Source: Pilibacter termitis (GTDB lineage: Bacteria > Bacillota > Bacilli > Lactobacillales > Streptococcaceae). Taken from it: a stretch of 62,766 nt of DNA. Location of the stretch: positions 1 to 62,766 of the forward strand of contig NZ_FUXI01000020.1 in assembly GCF_900167335.1 (NCBI RefSeq), written 5' to 3'. Below the pieces are notes generated by a model that did not search any database, had not been told where the DNA came from, and saw only the letters and a list, made by a program, of their open reading frames with translations. Shown piece after piece: positions 53,401 to 61,365 of this stretch; position 1 is the first letter of the stretch; every line of letters starts with the position of its first letter. A program made the translations under genes and the position numbers.

Positions 53401-54074
53401 AAAGTATTCCATTGCGGCTATACGCTGGAAAATCTTCTAATCCGATTGAGCATTTAGAAGGAATAAAAAGTGAAAGGTATTGGAAATTCGATTTCAACGA
53501 TGTACTAAGTACAACAGCGACAGAAATTATTCAAAATCCGATTAAGTATTACACATTAGAAGAAGGTAGAACGTATGTTTTTTCTTGTTTGTTACAAACA
53601 AACGATGTCGTTGATGTCACAAAAAAGCCGAGGGTTCGATTTTTTGCGAGCGGTGAAACGGCTATTAGTAAAGATTTAAGTATTACACATGTACAGGGTC
53701 AATATTATATTTTATGGGCAACATTTAAAACGGGTGAAGAAATGTTTACGGCTGGAAAGATTGTTAGAAATTCTTTACAAATTATAAGAGGCTTTTTAGG
53801 CTACACATCTGGAAAGTATATGCAGTTTTCATCGTGGAAAGTAGAAAAAGGCTCTATTCCAACACCGCAGGCTTGGTATTCAGCTGCTTTTAAAGAACTT
53901 TTTTGGGAAAAAATTGGAAGGGAAAGCGAATATGATATGAATGTTACAGCTGAAATTTCTGGTGATGTTTTCCATATTCCAAATGGTCAGATTATGGAGA
54001 ATCTACAAGTAGCGAATCACATTTTTACAAAAGAAAATGACGGACACACGGTTGTCTATTATGTTGACGATTAG
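50409..54074 (+). CDS. Tail-associated baseplate protein (Tal/endopeptidase-like) with collagen-like stretch
   Basis: 1221 residues. The first about 380 residues follow the Tal/gp44-like tail spike pattern. A beta-rich region and a short Gly-x-y collagen-like stretch follow (GETGAKGDTGEKGNTGATGP, about residues 564-590), then fibre-like modules and a carbohydrate-binding-like C-terminus (RYWKFDFNDVLSTTATE). The ATG at 50,409 is 8 nt after GGGAG; 50,403 is too close. It extends the baseplate toward the host wall. Confidence 0.85.
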   Translation: MNETPIIFIHDNKWNRIGLLDNQAKNAMHYYNDTFTRSLLEGASAFEFTVPKTHDDVNLLNEQSYISFRYDEQDFLMKIMRTEEDEFHKNVIAYNLNLELINESVYKYSADKAYKIVDYLRDLGGKPLEYTAVEIGLNEVSDKSIKCEWEGTDSKLARVLSILNKFDAEGEFITKLDRQGKLEKIVLNIYKKNDGENTQGVGEDRRDITLTYGKNVRTIKRTVSIEKLFTAIRVRGKDGTNIKGIAREWKDKEGRVEFFTTQTSDTISAPLARERFWASQTSDGYILEEWEYDSDNKETLTAQGYGRLKKNCEPAVEYEVDGFYNVGIGDTILIHDEGYTPTLALKARVSKQEVSFTEPSRNRTTFSNFKALENKMSTDLLSRMNQLIDEITPYRFEIVTSNGVSFKNDEGTTELQAIVFKGQDVVPLVMEEIEWFKTLPDGTEISLITTGNTCPISAHEVSGRSKYRYEATYKGVVIGGAEVTLTNVKDGDDGVKISSIEQKYQVTSSESKPTQLWENSVWQTSPIMPSATNRYLWKITRTTYANPSGVIDLVELVSVRGETGAKGDTGEKGNTGATGPKGETGTQGPIGRPAVTANLTNENVTLPANVEGGITSYENSGVSISVAEGTLIYTPTNNATLSNGQFKVSVSASNLNEGSKTVDTANKCITYGNISNFIASETIGKLIFTIDFKSSWGETGTLTKIQTFSKAKAGVAGVNSYTWIRYSANANGSSMTQQPNVDTKYIGVYAGTSASAPTAATSYTWSNYKGNPTGVTVNTNGVEPSEKYVGMLVQYLPENNAPTSTTWSGSSKIEGTSIYRYTGTKWELWYFYASNIQADLLLANRFTSNNANTSISISADDGLQATKTDGTKVIDFDPNTGELNLQANSITFNMAGDNTTLEDKLKEIAGAISTESNDREQSIQERWAEMQNLINSINIQLGNTAMTIDALTTKFIFSRSGLLIQNDSGYAILISGDKIQFGKPTENLYVQGILENDESIPLRLYAGKSSNPIEHLEGIKSERYWKFDFNDVLSTTATEIIQNPIKYYTLEEGRTYVFSCLLQTNDVVDVTKKPRVRFFASGETAISKDLSITHVQGQYYILWATFKTGEEMFTAGKIVRNSLQIIRGFLGYTSGKYMQFSSWKVEKGSIPTPQAWYSAAFKELFWEKIGRESEYDMNVTAEISGDVFHIPNGQIMENLQVANHIFTKENDGHTVVYYVDD

Positions 54075-54085
54075 AGGAGGGAAAT

Positions 54086-56137
54086 ATGGCAAGTACAAGC
54101 GGTAGTATCAATATAGCGAATAGCTATTTCGTTTTCCAGATTGACTGGAGCATTAGTTCAACGAGCGGGACAACGCAGACGGTGAGTGCCACACTGAAAG
54201 CAAAAACAAATGGTGGTTATACAAGTGCGAGTGCAAGTAATTATTATATTACTGCAAACGTAGGCGGTACGGATTGTAGTTATAGTGCAGGTGGAAGTGT
54301 TGGAACAGGTTGGACGAATCTAAAGACAGTTACACGAAGTATGGGAAGTGGTGCAGGATTGACCATTTCCATGAGTGCAAGTCCAACGGCTGGAGGAAGT
54401 GCAGGAAGTAAATCAACAAGTTGGACGTTGCCGACACTGGCTAGTAAAGGAGTGTTGTCAAGTGTAGGAAATGTGACTATCGGAGGAACCCCTACAATAA
54501 GTGCAACAGCTGGCACAAATGCGACAAGATATGCGACGTTGAATGACAACGGAAGTGGTGCAGAGCAGAGTTGGACGTATGGTGTGGATAGCCAGAAAAC
54601 CATTCCAGCAGGTTGGGCGAGTTCACATAGAGGTGTGAAAAGTTTTACAGCATTTTGTAAAATGGAATGGAAAAATGGCAGTACAAGTTTAGGATATGAG
54701 CAAAAAAACTTTACAGTCAATATTCAACAAACAAGCCCATATTCAATAACAAGTGCAACAACTCCAACGGCAGAGGCGAGTAATAACCCAAGTAAATTTT
54801 CTGGTTGGGGGATTCCTACGGTAACAAAAATTACGATACCAGCAATTAGCTATGGCACAAGTGGCGAGGGAACATATTGGGGTTTATCAGAAGTGCAAGG
54901 AACGGTCAAATTAAACGGGGTAACAAAGTTCAGTTATGGAAAAGGCGGCACGAGTTTTACTCCTACGGAAAGTGGCACATACACCGTAGAGCTAACTGTA
55001 AAAGACGACCGTGGCTATACGGTTACTGCAAGCTCAAAAACATTTCAAATATTCCCTTATACTGCACCAAATGCAACGAATGTTCAGGTAGAACGAGTAG
55101 GAAAAGAATTAAAATTGACGTTCACCCAAACAGGAACAAGTTCTATCAATGGAATTGAGAACGTGATAACGAGCCGAGTTGTCGTCAATGGTAAAACAGC
55201 GACACTAGCAACAGGAACGGGAACAAAAACAGTTCAAACAACTACGCTGAATTTGGAAGAAACCAAAACTTACGCAGGTGTGATTGAGGTGGTGGACGAA
55301 GTAGGGAAAAAGGTATCTGTTAATTTTAAAGTGAAAAGCCCTTTCGTTTTGTTCGATTTGCATAAAGGGAAAAATGGTGGCGGTGTGGGAATTGGCAAAT
55401 ATCATGAAAAAGGCTCGCTTGACATTAATGGAGATATTTATTTAGGTGTTAACAAACTTGGCGAAGATAGAAAAATTACATCGGACAGTGAGTTATCAAT
55501 TATAACAGGATTTGATGCGTATATGTACAACCAAGGGAGTGAATTAATTTTTGAACCATATAACGGGAATACGCATTTACGAGCGAAGAATAACGACAGG
55601 AATACTGGGAGTATTCCATATGCAGAGCTTTATCTGGGAAACGCAAGCGATAGCGTGATTGAGTTTGCAAACTCAAGGTCAATTTACAACAGAACAAGTA
55701 GTGCTGCTGCAAATGTAGGAATAACTTCAGGGTGGACATTATTCCGCTCAACTTCTGCAAGTAAGTATAAACTGTCGATTTCAGAGGTACAAGACAGATT
55801 AGATTTAGGGAATCGACTGTTGACGGTTGAACCTAAAAAATGGTTCGATAAAACAGAAACGGAAGATATGGCGATGAGTTTGACGGACGGTGTAGAGAGG
55901 AATCAAGCTTATACTCCACAACTTCAACAGTATTACGGATTGATAGCTGAAGATTTGAACGGTGCAGGGCTAGATATGTTTTTGACGAAAAACAAAGAAA
56001 CAGGAGAGATTGAGGGGATAGAATATGCAAAACTTTGGACATTACTTTTACCTCTCATCAAAGAACAGCGAGAAGAAATTATTGAACTAAAAAGACAGGT
56101 ATATAAATTAGAAAAGGCGGTAGAAAATCATGAGTAA
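54086..56137 (+). CDS. Tail fibre/receptor-binding protein with S74-like C-terminus
   Basis: 683 residues. The N-terminal half is Ser/Thr/Gly-rich repeat beta structure (DUF859-like). The C-terminus YYGLIAEDLNGAGLDMF...KLWTLLLPLIKEQREEIIELKRQ is the pattern of S74-type intramolecular chaperones that release themselves after trimerisation. Likely determines host range. AGGAGG precedes the ATG. Confidence 0.82.
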   Translation: MASTSGSINIANSYFVFQIDWSISSTSGTTQTVSATLKAKTNGGYTSASASNYYITANVGGTDCSYSAGGSVGTGWTNLKTVTRSMGSGAGLTISMSASPTAGGSAGSKSTSWTLPTLASKGVLSSVGNVTIGGTPTISATAGTNATRYATLNDNGSGAEQSWTYGVDSQKTIPAGWASSHRGVKSFTAFCKMEWKNGSTSLGYEQKNFTVNIQQTSPYSITSATTPTAEASNNPSKFSGWGIPTVTKITIPAISYGTSGEGTYWGLSEVQGTVKLNGVTKFSYGKGGTSFTPTESGTYTVELTVKDDRGYTVTASSKTFQIFPYTAPNATNVQVERVGKELKLTFTQTGTSSINGIENVITSRVVVNGKTATLATGTGTKTVQTTTLNLEETKTYAGVIEVVDEVGKKVSVNFKVKSPFVLFDLHKGKNGGGVGIGKYHEKGSLDINGDIYLGVNKLGEDRKITSDSELSIITGFDAYMYNQGSELIFEPYNGNTHLRAKNNDRNTGSIPYAELYLGNASDSVIEFANSRSIYNRTSSAAANVGITSGWTLFRSTSASKYKLSISEVQDRLDLGNRLLTVEPKKWFDKTETEDMAMSLTDGVERNQAYTPQLQQYYGLIAEDLNGAGLDMFLTKNKETGEIEGIEYAKLWTLLLPLIKEQREEIIELKRQVYKLEKAVENHE

Positions 56138-56330
56138 AATTAATATCACAAACACAAATGTAGAGGCGGACGGAAATGTAAAAATTTCATACAATGCAAC
56201 ATTTACAGATAATAGCTACATTAGCGGACATACATTTATTTCAGTAGATGAATATGAAGATTTGACAACAAAACAGTTGCGTAGAAAAATCGCTGAGGTA
56301 ATGATTGAGAATGTTGGTGCAGGGTTATGA
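56130..56330 (+). CDS. Small phage tail-region protein
   Basis: 66 residues: MSKINITNTNVEADGNVKIS, FISVDEYEDLTTKQLRRKIAEVM. Overlaps its neighbours at both ends. Not recognised. Confidence 0.6.
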   Translation: MSKINITNTNVEADGNVKISYNATFTDNSYISGHTFISVDEYEDLTTKQLRRKIAEVMIENVGAGL

Positions 56331-56524
56331 CAATTTTAGATGTATGGGCAAATAAAGCGTTAGATGAGGCTGTAGATTATGACAGCCCTGTTAACGGAAT
56401 ATTTGCGGAATGTATGCACAGATTGGCTATAAGGAAAGAGCAGTGTTCACAGTTGTTTGAATTTACACGAGAAGAACTGGAGCAGGCGGTGGAAAGAGCA
56501 ATGAAAGAAAGGGGTTATATATAA
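56327..56524 (+). CDS. Small phage protein near lysis genes
   Basis: 65 residues, acidic/helical (MTILDVWANKALDEAVDYDSPVNGIF). The ATG overlaps the previous stop (TTATGA) and its TAA overlaps the next ATG. Not recognised; position resembles XkdX-type small proteins. Confidence 0.6.
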   Translation: MTILDVWANKALDEAVDYDSPVNGIFAECMHRLAIRKEQCSQLFEFTREELEQAVERAMKERGYI

Positions 56525-57468
56525 TGACAGTAGATACAGAGAAAGTAATTCAATTGATGGAACAACGAATTGGTAAAGTAACATATTCAATGGGTGGAGC
56601 AAGAGATATTTTATCAAATACGTGTGATTGTTCAGGTGCGGTGTGTAGTGCAATCGTTCGATGTGGGGGTGAAAAAGGGAAAGGGTATATACAATGGACG
56701 GGGAATATGCCAGAATTTCTATCTCTTAATGGCTATGAGCTAGTCTATGCAGGCACACCAAACAGCAAACCATTTGAATGTAAACGTGGCGATGTTTTTA
56801 TTTGGTCGCCAAATGGTGCAGACGGAAATTTGCAAGTGGCAAGTTTACAAGATGCAAGAGCGAGTGCAGGAAGTGCAGGACATACAGGAATTTTTGTAGA
56901 TGAAACAAAAATCATTCATTGTAATTATGGGTATAACGGTATTTCTATTAATGATTACAATACGATTTTACAAGTTAACCAGCCGTATTATGACGGAGGA
57001 ATTGCTGAATTGATTTTCAGAAAAACAGGGAACGCAACAGAACAAACTCCGCCAATTACCATAGTAAAACCACAAGTACCAACACAACAGACGAATGGGA
57101 ACGCAGGAAAACAGAGCGGTTTGAAAGTGTATAGAGTAGATGACATGATGTTTTACGGAGGAATTTGGCAAGCTATTACCTACGATTTAGCTCCGAAAAA
57201 TGCAAGAGATACTATTAGTTTTGAACAAAACGGCATACCATTTGATTGTATCAATGAAGTAGATAGAACAGGAGTTTATACATCTGATAACACAATCGAA
57301 GGTGTTGGGAAATACTTTGTTTTTGACACTAGTATGATTAGCGACACAGGACAGGGAGGAGTGGACAGCTTTGGTGAATATTATTGGCGAAGTTTCCACA
57401 CGAAAAATAATGGCAATATTTGGCTTTCAGCATATACGCTCAATGATTTGCTGTACGGAAAACGATAG
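56524..57468 (+). CDS. Endolysin, peptidoglycan amidohydrolase (Amidase_5/NlpC-P60-like)
   Basis: 314 residues. The catalytic domain (about 1-165) has the Cys in NTCDCSGAVCSA and a His in GSAGHTGIFVDE followed by IIHCNYG, as in phage peptidoglycan amidohydrolases of the NlpC/P60 type. A spacer (about 166-195) leads to a C-terminal wall-binding domain with no family name I can assign (DDMMFYGGIWQAITYDLAPKN). It degrades the wall at lysis and has no signal peptide. Confidence 0.88.
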   Translation: MTVDTEKVIQLMEQRIGKVTYSMGGARDILSNTCDCSGAVCSAIVRCGGEKGKGYIQWTGNMPEFLSLNGYELVYAGTPNSKPFECKRGDVFIWSPNGADGNLQVASLQDARASAGSAGHTGIFVDETKIIHCNYGYNGISINDYNTILQVNQPYYDGGIAELIFRKTGNATEQTPPITIVKPQVPTQQTNGNAGKQSGLKVYRVDDMMFYGGIWQAITYDLAPKNARDTISFEQNGIPFDCINEVDRTGVYTSDNTIEGVGKYFVFDTSMISDTGQGGVDSFGEYYWRSFHTKNNGNIWLSAYTLNDLLYGKR

Positions 57469-57482
57469 AACGGAGAGAAAAA

Positions 57483-57881
57483 ATGAATATTAACATTGAT
57501 TTAACAAAGCAATTTTTAGGAGTAGACTTTATCTTGATTTTAGTTTTTAGCATGGCTATTTTGGATATTCTCATTGGTTTTTGGAAAGCGTGGGCATTAA
57601 GGACGTTTGACAGCAATATTGCGAAAAAAGGGATTGTGTCACATATTGGAATTTGTTTGTTAGTTCCTTTTATGCACTTCTCTTTGAAATTTTATGGAGT
57701 GGTAATTATAGCTTATCCGTTTGAACTGTTTATTTTAGTGAGTTATGTAATTAGTATTGTAGAAAGTTTAGGCGAATGTGGATTGAAAATCCCTAAGTGG
57801 TTGCTGATACATTTAGAGAAAATCAAGGACGATTTAGAAGATGGAAAATTGGACGGACAGAATAGCCTAAAAGATGAATAG
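57483..57881 (+). CDS. Phage holin (holin_4/toxin-secretion family)
   Basis: 132 residues with three to four hydrophobic segments (FILILVFSMAILDILIGFWKAW, SHIGICLLVPFMHFSL, VVIIAYPFELFILVSYVISIV) and a charged tail. DILIGFWKAW near the start is the family hallmark. It follows the lysin, the reverse of the commonest order. GGAGAG precedes the ATG. Last gene of the prophage. Confidence 0.88.
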   Translation: MNINIDLTKQFLGVDFILILVFSMAILDILIGFWKAWALRTFDSNIAKKGIVSHIGICLLVPFMHFSLKFYGVVIIAYPFELFILVSYVISIVESLGECGLKIPKWLLIHLEKIKDDLEDGKLDGQNSLKDE

Positions 57882-57914
57882 TTTTGTATTTTTTCCATAT
57901 AAAATTGGTTGAAA

Positions 57915-57938
57915 AAAAGGGGCAAAAAAGGGGCAAAC
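57915..57938. other. Right integrase arm-type site candidate
   Basis: AAAAGGGGCAAAAAAGGGGC and AAAC: the same two-copy arrangement as at 24,975-24,998, with one difference. The remaining 120 nt to attR are AT-rich and non-coding. Confidence 0.5.
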
Positions 57939-58058
57939 TTTGGAAAAGTAACGAAAAAATAAAGGTATAATATTGAGAAACGTACAAACTAAGTTGTAAA
58001 AACGTTGATATATCAATGGTTTAATTTTAGCAAAAAATAGAAAAAATGTTCGTTTAAC

Positions 58059-58080
58059 ACAAGAAATCAATGATTTAGTA
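58059..58080. other. attR core (22 bp)
   Basis: Identical to 24,896-24,917. Directly after it AGT AGA TGA would complete the original host reading frame (DLV-SR-stop), then the host terminator follows. Confidence 0.85.
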
Positions 58081-58110
58081 AGTAGATGAAATCACCTCAT
58101 CTGCTTTTTT
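58081..58110 (+). terminator. Original terminator of the attachment gene
   Basis: AGTAGATGA and TCATCTGCT form a 9-bp stem with a six-T tract. It overlaps the ancestral stop codon and was separated from its gene by the prophage. Confidence 0.8.
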
Positions 58111-58236
58111 ATTTTCACCAAAAAATGAGAAGTGGAAAAAGTATCATGAGTACAAAATGATACAATAAATGAGAGTTATTTTGTGCAAAGGATTTTTTTT
58201 GTGATAGAATAAAAGTAGCAAAAGAAAAGGGAAAAT

Positions 58237-58410
58237 AAAAGCGTAATGGTGCGTTTTGAAGTCTGCAACAGCGAACCACAGCATTTACTTGCTGGAAACG
58301 TAGTTTCCAGTGCTGTTGAGAGCAGTTGCCAGACTTCAGCACCATGTAGCTAGACAAATAAAAGCGTAATGGTGCGTTTTGAAGTTTGCAACATATAGCT
58401 AGAAAAAGGA
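58237..58410. repeat. Hairpin repeats (family A), one full and one short copy, before the NADH oxidoreductase gene
   Basis: Copy 1 (about 58,237-58,358) starts AAAAGCGTAATGGTGCG and ends GCACCATGTAGCTAGACAA. Copy 2 (58,359-58,410) starts the same way but is cut to GCAACATATAGCTAGAAAAAGGAG. The outer stem is TGGTGC/GCACCA where other loci have GGGGC/GCCCC, so the pairing is kept with different bases. Confidence 0.85.
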
Positions 58411-58499
58411 GAATTTTAAACCGCTTTATACTTAATCAAGGGAAAACTTCGTCTGAGGCAAGGCGAGTGTGTAAATATTCAAGAAAGAAGGATGAAATG

Positions 58500-59873
58500 A
58501 TGGAAATTAGAATTATTGGAGGAAGTCACGCAGGGATTGCTTGTGCGATTCGTGCAAGAGAAGAGTACCCAGATAGTCATATTATCGTCTATGATAAGCA
58601 AAAAAATATTGGATTTATTGCACAAAGTATCCCCCTTTATTTGTCGGGAGACACGAATTTTTTGAAGATGTCAAGCTATGTTACAACGTCTGACCTTGAA
58701 AAATTGGATATTCTTGTGAAAACTCAAACTTCTGTAACAGAAATTGATATGGAAAAGAAAACAATCGAGTACACTGATTTGGTTGATCAAGCAGAAGGAA
58801 AAGATAGCTATGACAAATTAATTCTTGCCACAGGTTCTTATCCAAGCTTGCCACTTGTGCAAGGCGAGTTCCAAGACAAGCTCTACGTCATCAAAAAATT
58901 TGAAGATGCGGTGAAACTAAAGAAATTCATGCGTGAATCTCGTAGTGTTGTCGTTATTGGTGGTGGTGCAATTGGTGCAGAAATTTCCAAAATCATGAAC
59001 AATGCTCATATTCAAACAACGCTTATTCATTCTTCTCCATTCATTTTGAATCGTTATTTAGATAAAGACGTTGCCGAAGACGTGCAACAATCTCTTGAAT
59101 CTGATGGCATTGAAATTTGCATTAATTCGCTTGTGACAGGGATTCAAGAAGAATTGATTGATACAGGGAATGTGCGGAAAAAAGTGAGTCATGTGTTCAC
59201 ACGTGATGGACGTGAGTTTATTGCGGACGGTGTGATTTATTCCACAGGTTTCCGTCCTAATTCATTCCTTGTAGCAGACCAAGTGGAGCTTGGGGACAAA
59301 GGAGCGATTGCAGTTGATGAATATATGCAAACAAGTGTGCCAGATGTATTTGCCGTAGGAGATTGTGCGACAACGACTCTTACCAATGTCAAAGTGCCAA
59401 CATACGTGCCACACGCAAGTGATGCAATTCGTCAAGGTGAAGTTGCAGCGGTAAACTTAATGCAACCGAAAGTGAAGTTAAATAAATCACAAGGAACGTA
59501 TAAATTGAACTTCGATAGCGAAAATACGCTTTGTATGACAGGGCTTAGTTTATCAAAAGCTCAACAAGAAGGTTTTAATTGTGATGTAGCTTTTGTTCGT
59601 GACGACTATGTCAATAGTGATGCTTACTACGAAATGTGGATGGTTTACGAAAAAGAGACACACAAAATTCTCGGAATGCAAAGTAAAGGAACAGCGAAAG
59701 AAATTGCTGCTCAAGCGGATATTATCTCACTTGCCATTCAAAACGATATGACCGTAGAGGAAATCGAATATACCGACTTCTACTTTAAACATGGTTTTAA
59801 AAATCCAAGAAGTTTTACCAAAATGGTTGCCGATAAAATTCGTCAGCAGGAAAGAATTGCAAAAATTTATTAG
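58500..59873 (+). CDS. FAD-dependent NADH oxidoreductase (Nox/CoADR family) without the usual active-site Cys
   Basis: 457 residues. The FAD-binding N-terminus is IRIIGGSHAGIACAIRAREEYP; NADH-binding is VVVIGGGAIGAEISKIM; the second FAD motif is VFAVGDCATT. Water-forming NADH oxidases and relatives have NISFLSCGIALYL with the redox Cys; here it reads NIGFIAQSIPLYL, so Gln replaces it. Reduction of O2 to water by the Cys-sulfenate route is unlikely; peroxide formation or another acceptor is possible. AAGAAGG is 8 nt before this ATG. Confidence 0.85.
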   Translation: MEIRIIGGSHAGIACAIRAREEYPDSHIIVYDKQKNIGFIAQSIPLYLSGDTNFLKMSSYVTTSDLEKLDILVKTQTSVTEIDMEKKTIEYTDLVDQAEGKDSYDKLILATGSYPSLPLVQGEFQDKLYVIKKFEDAVKLKKFMRESRSVVVIGGGAIGAEISKIMNNAHIQTTLIHSSPFILNRYLDKDVAEDVQQSLESDGIEICINSLVTGIQEELIDTGNVRKKVSHVFTRDGREFIADGVIYSTGFRPNSFLVADQVELGDKGAIAVDEYMQTSVPDVFAVGDCATTTLTNVKVPTYVPHASDAIRQGEVAAVNLMQPKVKLNKSQGTYKLNFDSENTLCMTGLSLSKAQQEGFNCDVAFVRDDYVNSDAYYEMWMVYEKETHKILGMQSKGTAKEIAAQADIISLAIQNDMTVEEIEYTDFYFKHGFKNPRSFTKMVADKIRQQERIAKIY

Positions 59874-59901
59874 ACATTTTTCGGTAGCGTGCTACCAGTA
59901 G

Positions 59902-59948
59902 AAAACCCAAGTGAACACTGCTTAATTTGGAGTTTTTCGCTTGGGTTT
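59902..59948 (+). terminator. Hairpin after the oxidoreductase gene
   Basis: AACCCAAG and CTTGGGTT pair over a 28-nt loop; GGTAGC-GT-GCTACC lies just before. The T-run is poor, so termination strength is uncertain. Confidence 0.45.
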
Positions 59949-59975
59949 ACTTAGAAAAAGAGAGGGTGTATGTAA

Positions 59976-60656
59976 TTGGCAACAGAAGGAAAATTAAGTG
60001 ATTTAGATTACTGCTATGCCTCTTGGGAGCTTCTAAAGGATTTAGAAAAAAATTCCTATTCAAGAAATGAATGTATCAGAGCTTTTCAAGAAAAAGCCAA
60101 CGCAAGACAAACGTTGATTATTGGAATATTTGCCATGATTTTACCTCTAATTGTCTGGGGGCGATTGTTGCTTTCGGGAAATGGCTTACGTGATATTTTA
60201 TCGAGTAATGTCGCGACACGTTTGGTGGGGCTATTAATGGTGAGTGCATTTTTATTTGTATTAGTTTTCATGCTCTTGAAATCATTTTGGGAAACGAAAG
60301 CACTTCGTCCGTTGAAGAAAATGACGGAGAAAGATTTGCGTGCGAATTTGATGGAAACAGTGCAAAACATTGACAATCAAGCAGAGAGCATTGTCAATCA
60401 TCGTATTTTTAGCGAAGGACGGATTCCAGAAAATTTCCTTTCAGCAGAAATGCTCCCGCTGCTCATACGCTATTTTGAGCGTGGGCAAGTAACGATTATG
60501 AAAGAGGCGATTTATTCTTTAAAGCTAGAACTTCAAAACACAGGGTATTATACCAACCTTATGCCAAGTGAAACGCTCTTGCAGAAAGAAAGAGAATATT
60601 TGTCAGACGAAAGAAGTAACTTGGAGAAAAAGATAGAAGAGGGTGAAAAGCTATGA
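59976..60656 (+). CDS. Unknown two-TM membrane protein
   Basis: 226 residues with a TTG start after GAGGGTG. Two membrane helices (about 45-62, IIGIFAMILPLIVWG; 86-106, LVGLLMVSAFLFVLVFMLL) and a long cytosolic, helical C-terminus. It overlaps the next membrane gene and precedes a PgaC-like glycosyltransferase, so a role in export or assembly of the polysaccharide is possible. Confidence 0.65.
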   Translation: MATEGKLSDLDYCYASWELLKDLEKNSYSRNECIRAFQEKANARQTLIIGIFAMILPLIVWGRLLLSGNGLRDILSSNVATRLVGLLMVSAFLFVLVFMLLKSFWETKALRPLKKMTEKDLRANLMETVQNIDNQAESIVNHRIFSEGRIPENFLSAEMLPLLIRYFERGQVTIMKEAIYSLKLELQNTGYYTNLMPSETLLQKEREYLSDERSNLEKKIEEGEKL

Positions 60657-61201
60657 CAGAAAGCCCAAAAGAAGTAAAAGTAACTGCTGAAGAAATGAAA
60701 AAAATATCTGAATCAGAAGTAAAAGATTTTGTGCAAGATAAGTTTTTTCAAAAAGGAAACTGGTGGCTGAAAATCAGACAAGTGCTAGTGAATGTGGCAT
60801 TCCTTGCCATTCTCCTTTTGCCAATCATGATTTTGTTCAACTCACTTACAAACAAGCAAATTTGGAAAAATTTATATGCTTGGACGTATCAAGACGGTTT
60901 TGAGCTGACGGATTATCTAAAATCTTCTATTTTACTTGCCTTTGTCGTAGTGCTTGTTTTAAGTCTTGGTTTTCTGTACAGAAATAATTACAGAGAGCAA
61001 AATGTTTACCCGAAAAAGAAAACCTATGACGAGGAAATGATGAACAGGCGAAAAGAAGTGCTAAATAAAATGTATACTGAACGCTTTGGCGAGCAAGAAT
61101 TTAGAGAGACAACAAAATACTACGCTGTTGACGGAGAACAAAACCTTGACGACCATTTAGTTGATGGGTTGTTTAAGGAGGCAGGAGTGGAAATTAAATA
61201 A
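60653..61201 (+). CDS. Unknown two-TM membrane protein
   Basis: 182 residues with membrane helices at about 43-62 (VLVNVAFLAILLLPIMILF) and 88-109 (SILLAFVVVLVLSLGFLY). The ATG overlaps the upstream stop (GCTATGACA). Not recognised. A partner of the preceding protein in the exopolysaccharide locus is a guess from context. Confidence 0.65.
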   Translation: MTESPKEVKVTAEEMKKISESEVKDFVQDKFFQKGNWWLKIRQVLVNVAFLAILLLPIMILFNSLTNKQIWKNLYAWTYQDGFELTDYLKSSILLAFVVVLVLSLGFLYRNNYREQNVYPKKKTYDEEMMNRRKEVLNKMYTERFGEQEFRETTKYYAVDGEQNLDDHLVDGLFKEAGVEIK

Positions 61202-61204
61202 GCC

Positions 61205-61342
61205 ATTTCTTATCTGTTCTCAGTATTTATTTCAATAGTTGGCGTGTGGCAGATGAATGCTATTACGATTGCAACGACCTTTATTTCTGCTGTAAAAAGA
61301 ACAAAGGTCAGCCCAACACGAACAAAAACGACAAAAGAGTAA
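61205..61342 (+). pseudogene. Remnant of a PgaC-like glycosyltransferase C-terminus
   Basis: In frame, with no start codon, the region reads SYLFSVFISIVGVWQ-MNAITIATTFISAV...VSPTRTKTTKE-stop. It matches two separate parts of the next gene's C-terminus (FIFSAFISMVGVWQ and WQMNALTIATTLVPAI...WVSPPRTKMTQ), joined at the shared Trp-Gln. About 38 codons between the two TGGCA sites are missing. This indicates a former duplicate reduced to its tail by deletion between short direct repeats. Confidence 0.75.
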
Positions 61343-61365
61343 GGTTATAGTTGGGAGGAAGTTTT

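Larger units (their letters stand above)
24918..58080. mobile_element. Complete-looking siphovirus-type prophage, about 33.2 kb
   Basis: Bounded by the 22-bp direct repeats at 24,896 and 58,059. Gene order is integrase, CI-like repressor (minus strand); early genes with an embedded CRISPR array; replication genes; late regulator, HicAB; HNH, terminase, portal, ClpP-like protease, HK97 capsid, connectors, tail, tape measure, Dit, tail fibre genes, endolysin, holin. All structural modules are present and open, so it is potentially inducible. No DnaB/DnaC/DnaD-type helicase loader is seen; a HUH-type Rep candidate may replace it. Confidence 0.95.

Noticed and set aside
57915-57938. AAAAGGGGC direct repeats at 24,975 and 57,915 as the att core
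   Set aside because: They differ by one base and leave the 22-bp identity and the displaced stop/terminator unexplained; arm-type sites fit better.
24918-58080. cas genes or a complete CRISPR-Cas locus
   Set aside because: I looked for Cas1, Cas2, Cas6, Cas10 and Csm signatures (GGDD, HD, RAMP) among all substantial genes and found none.
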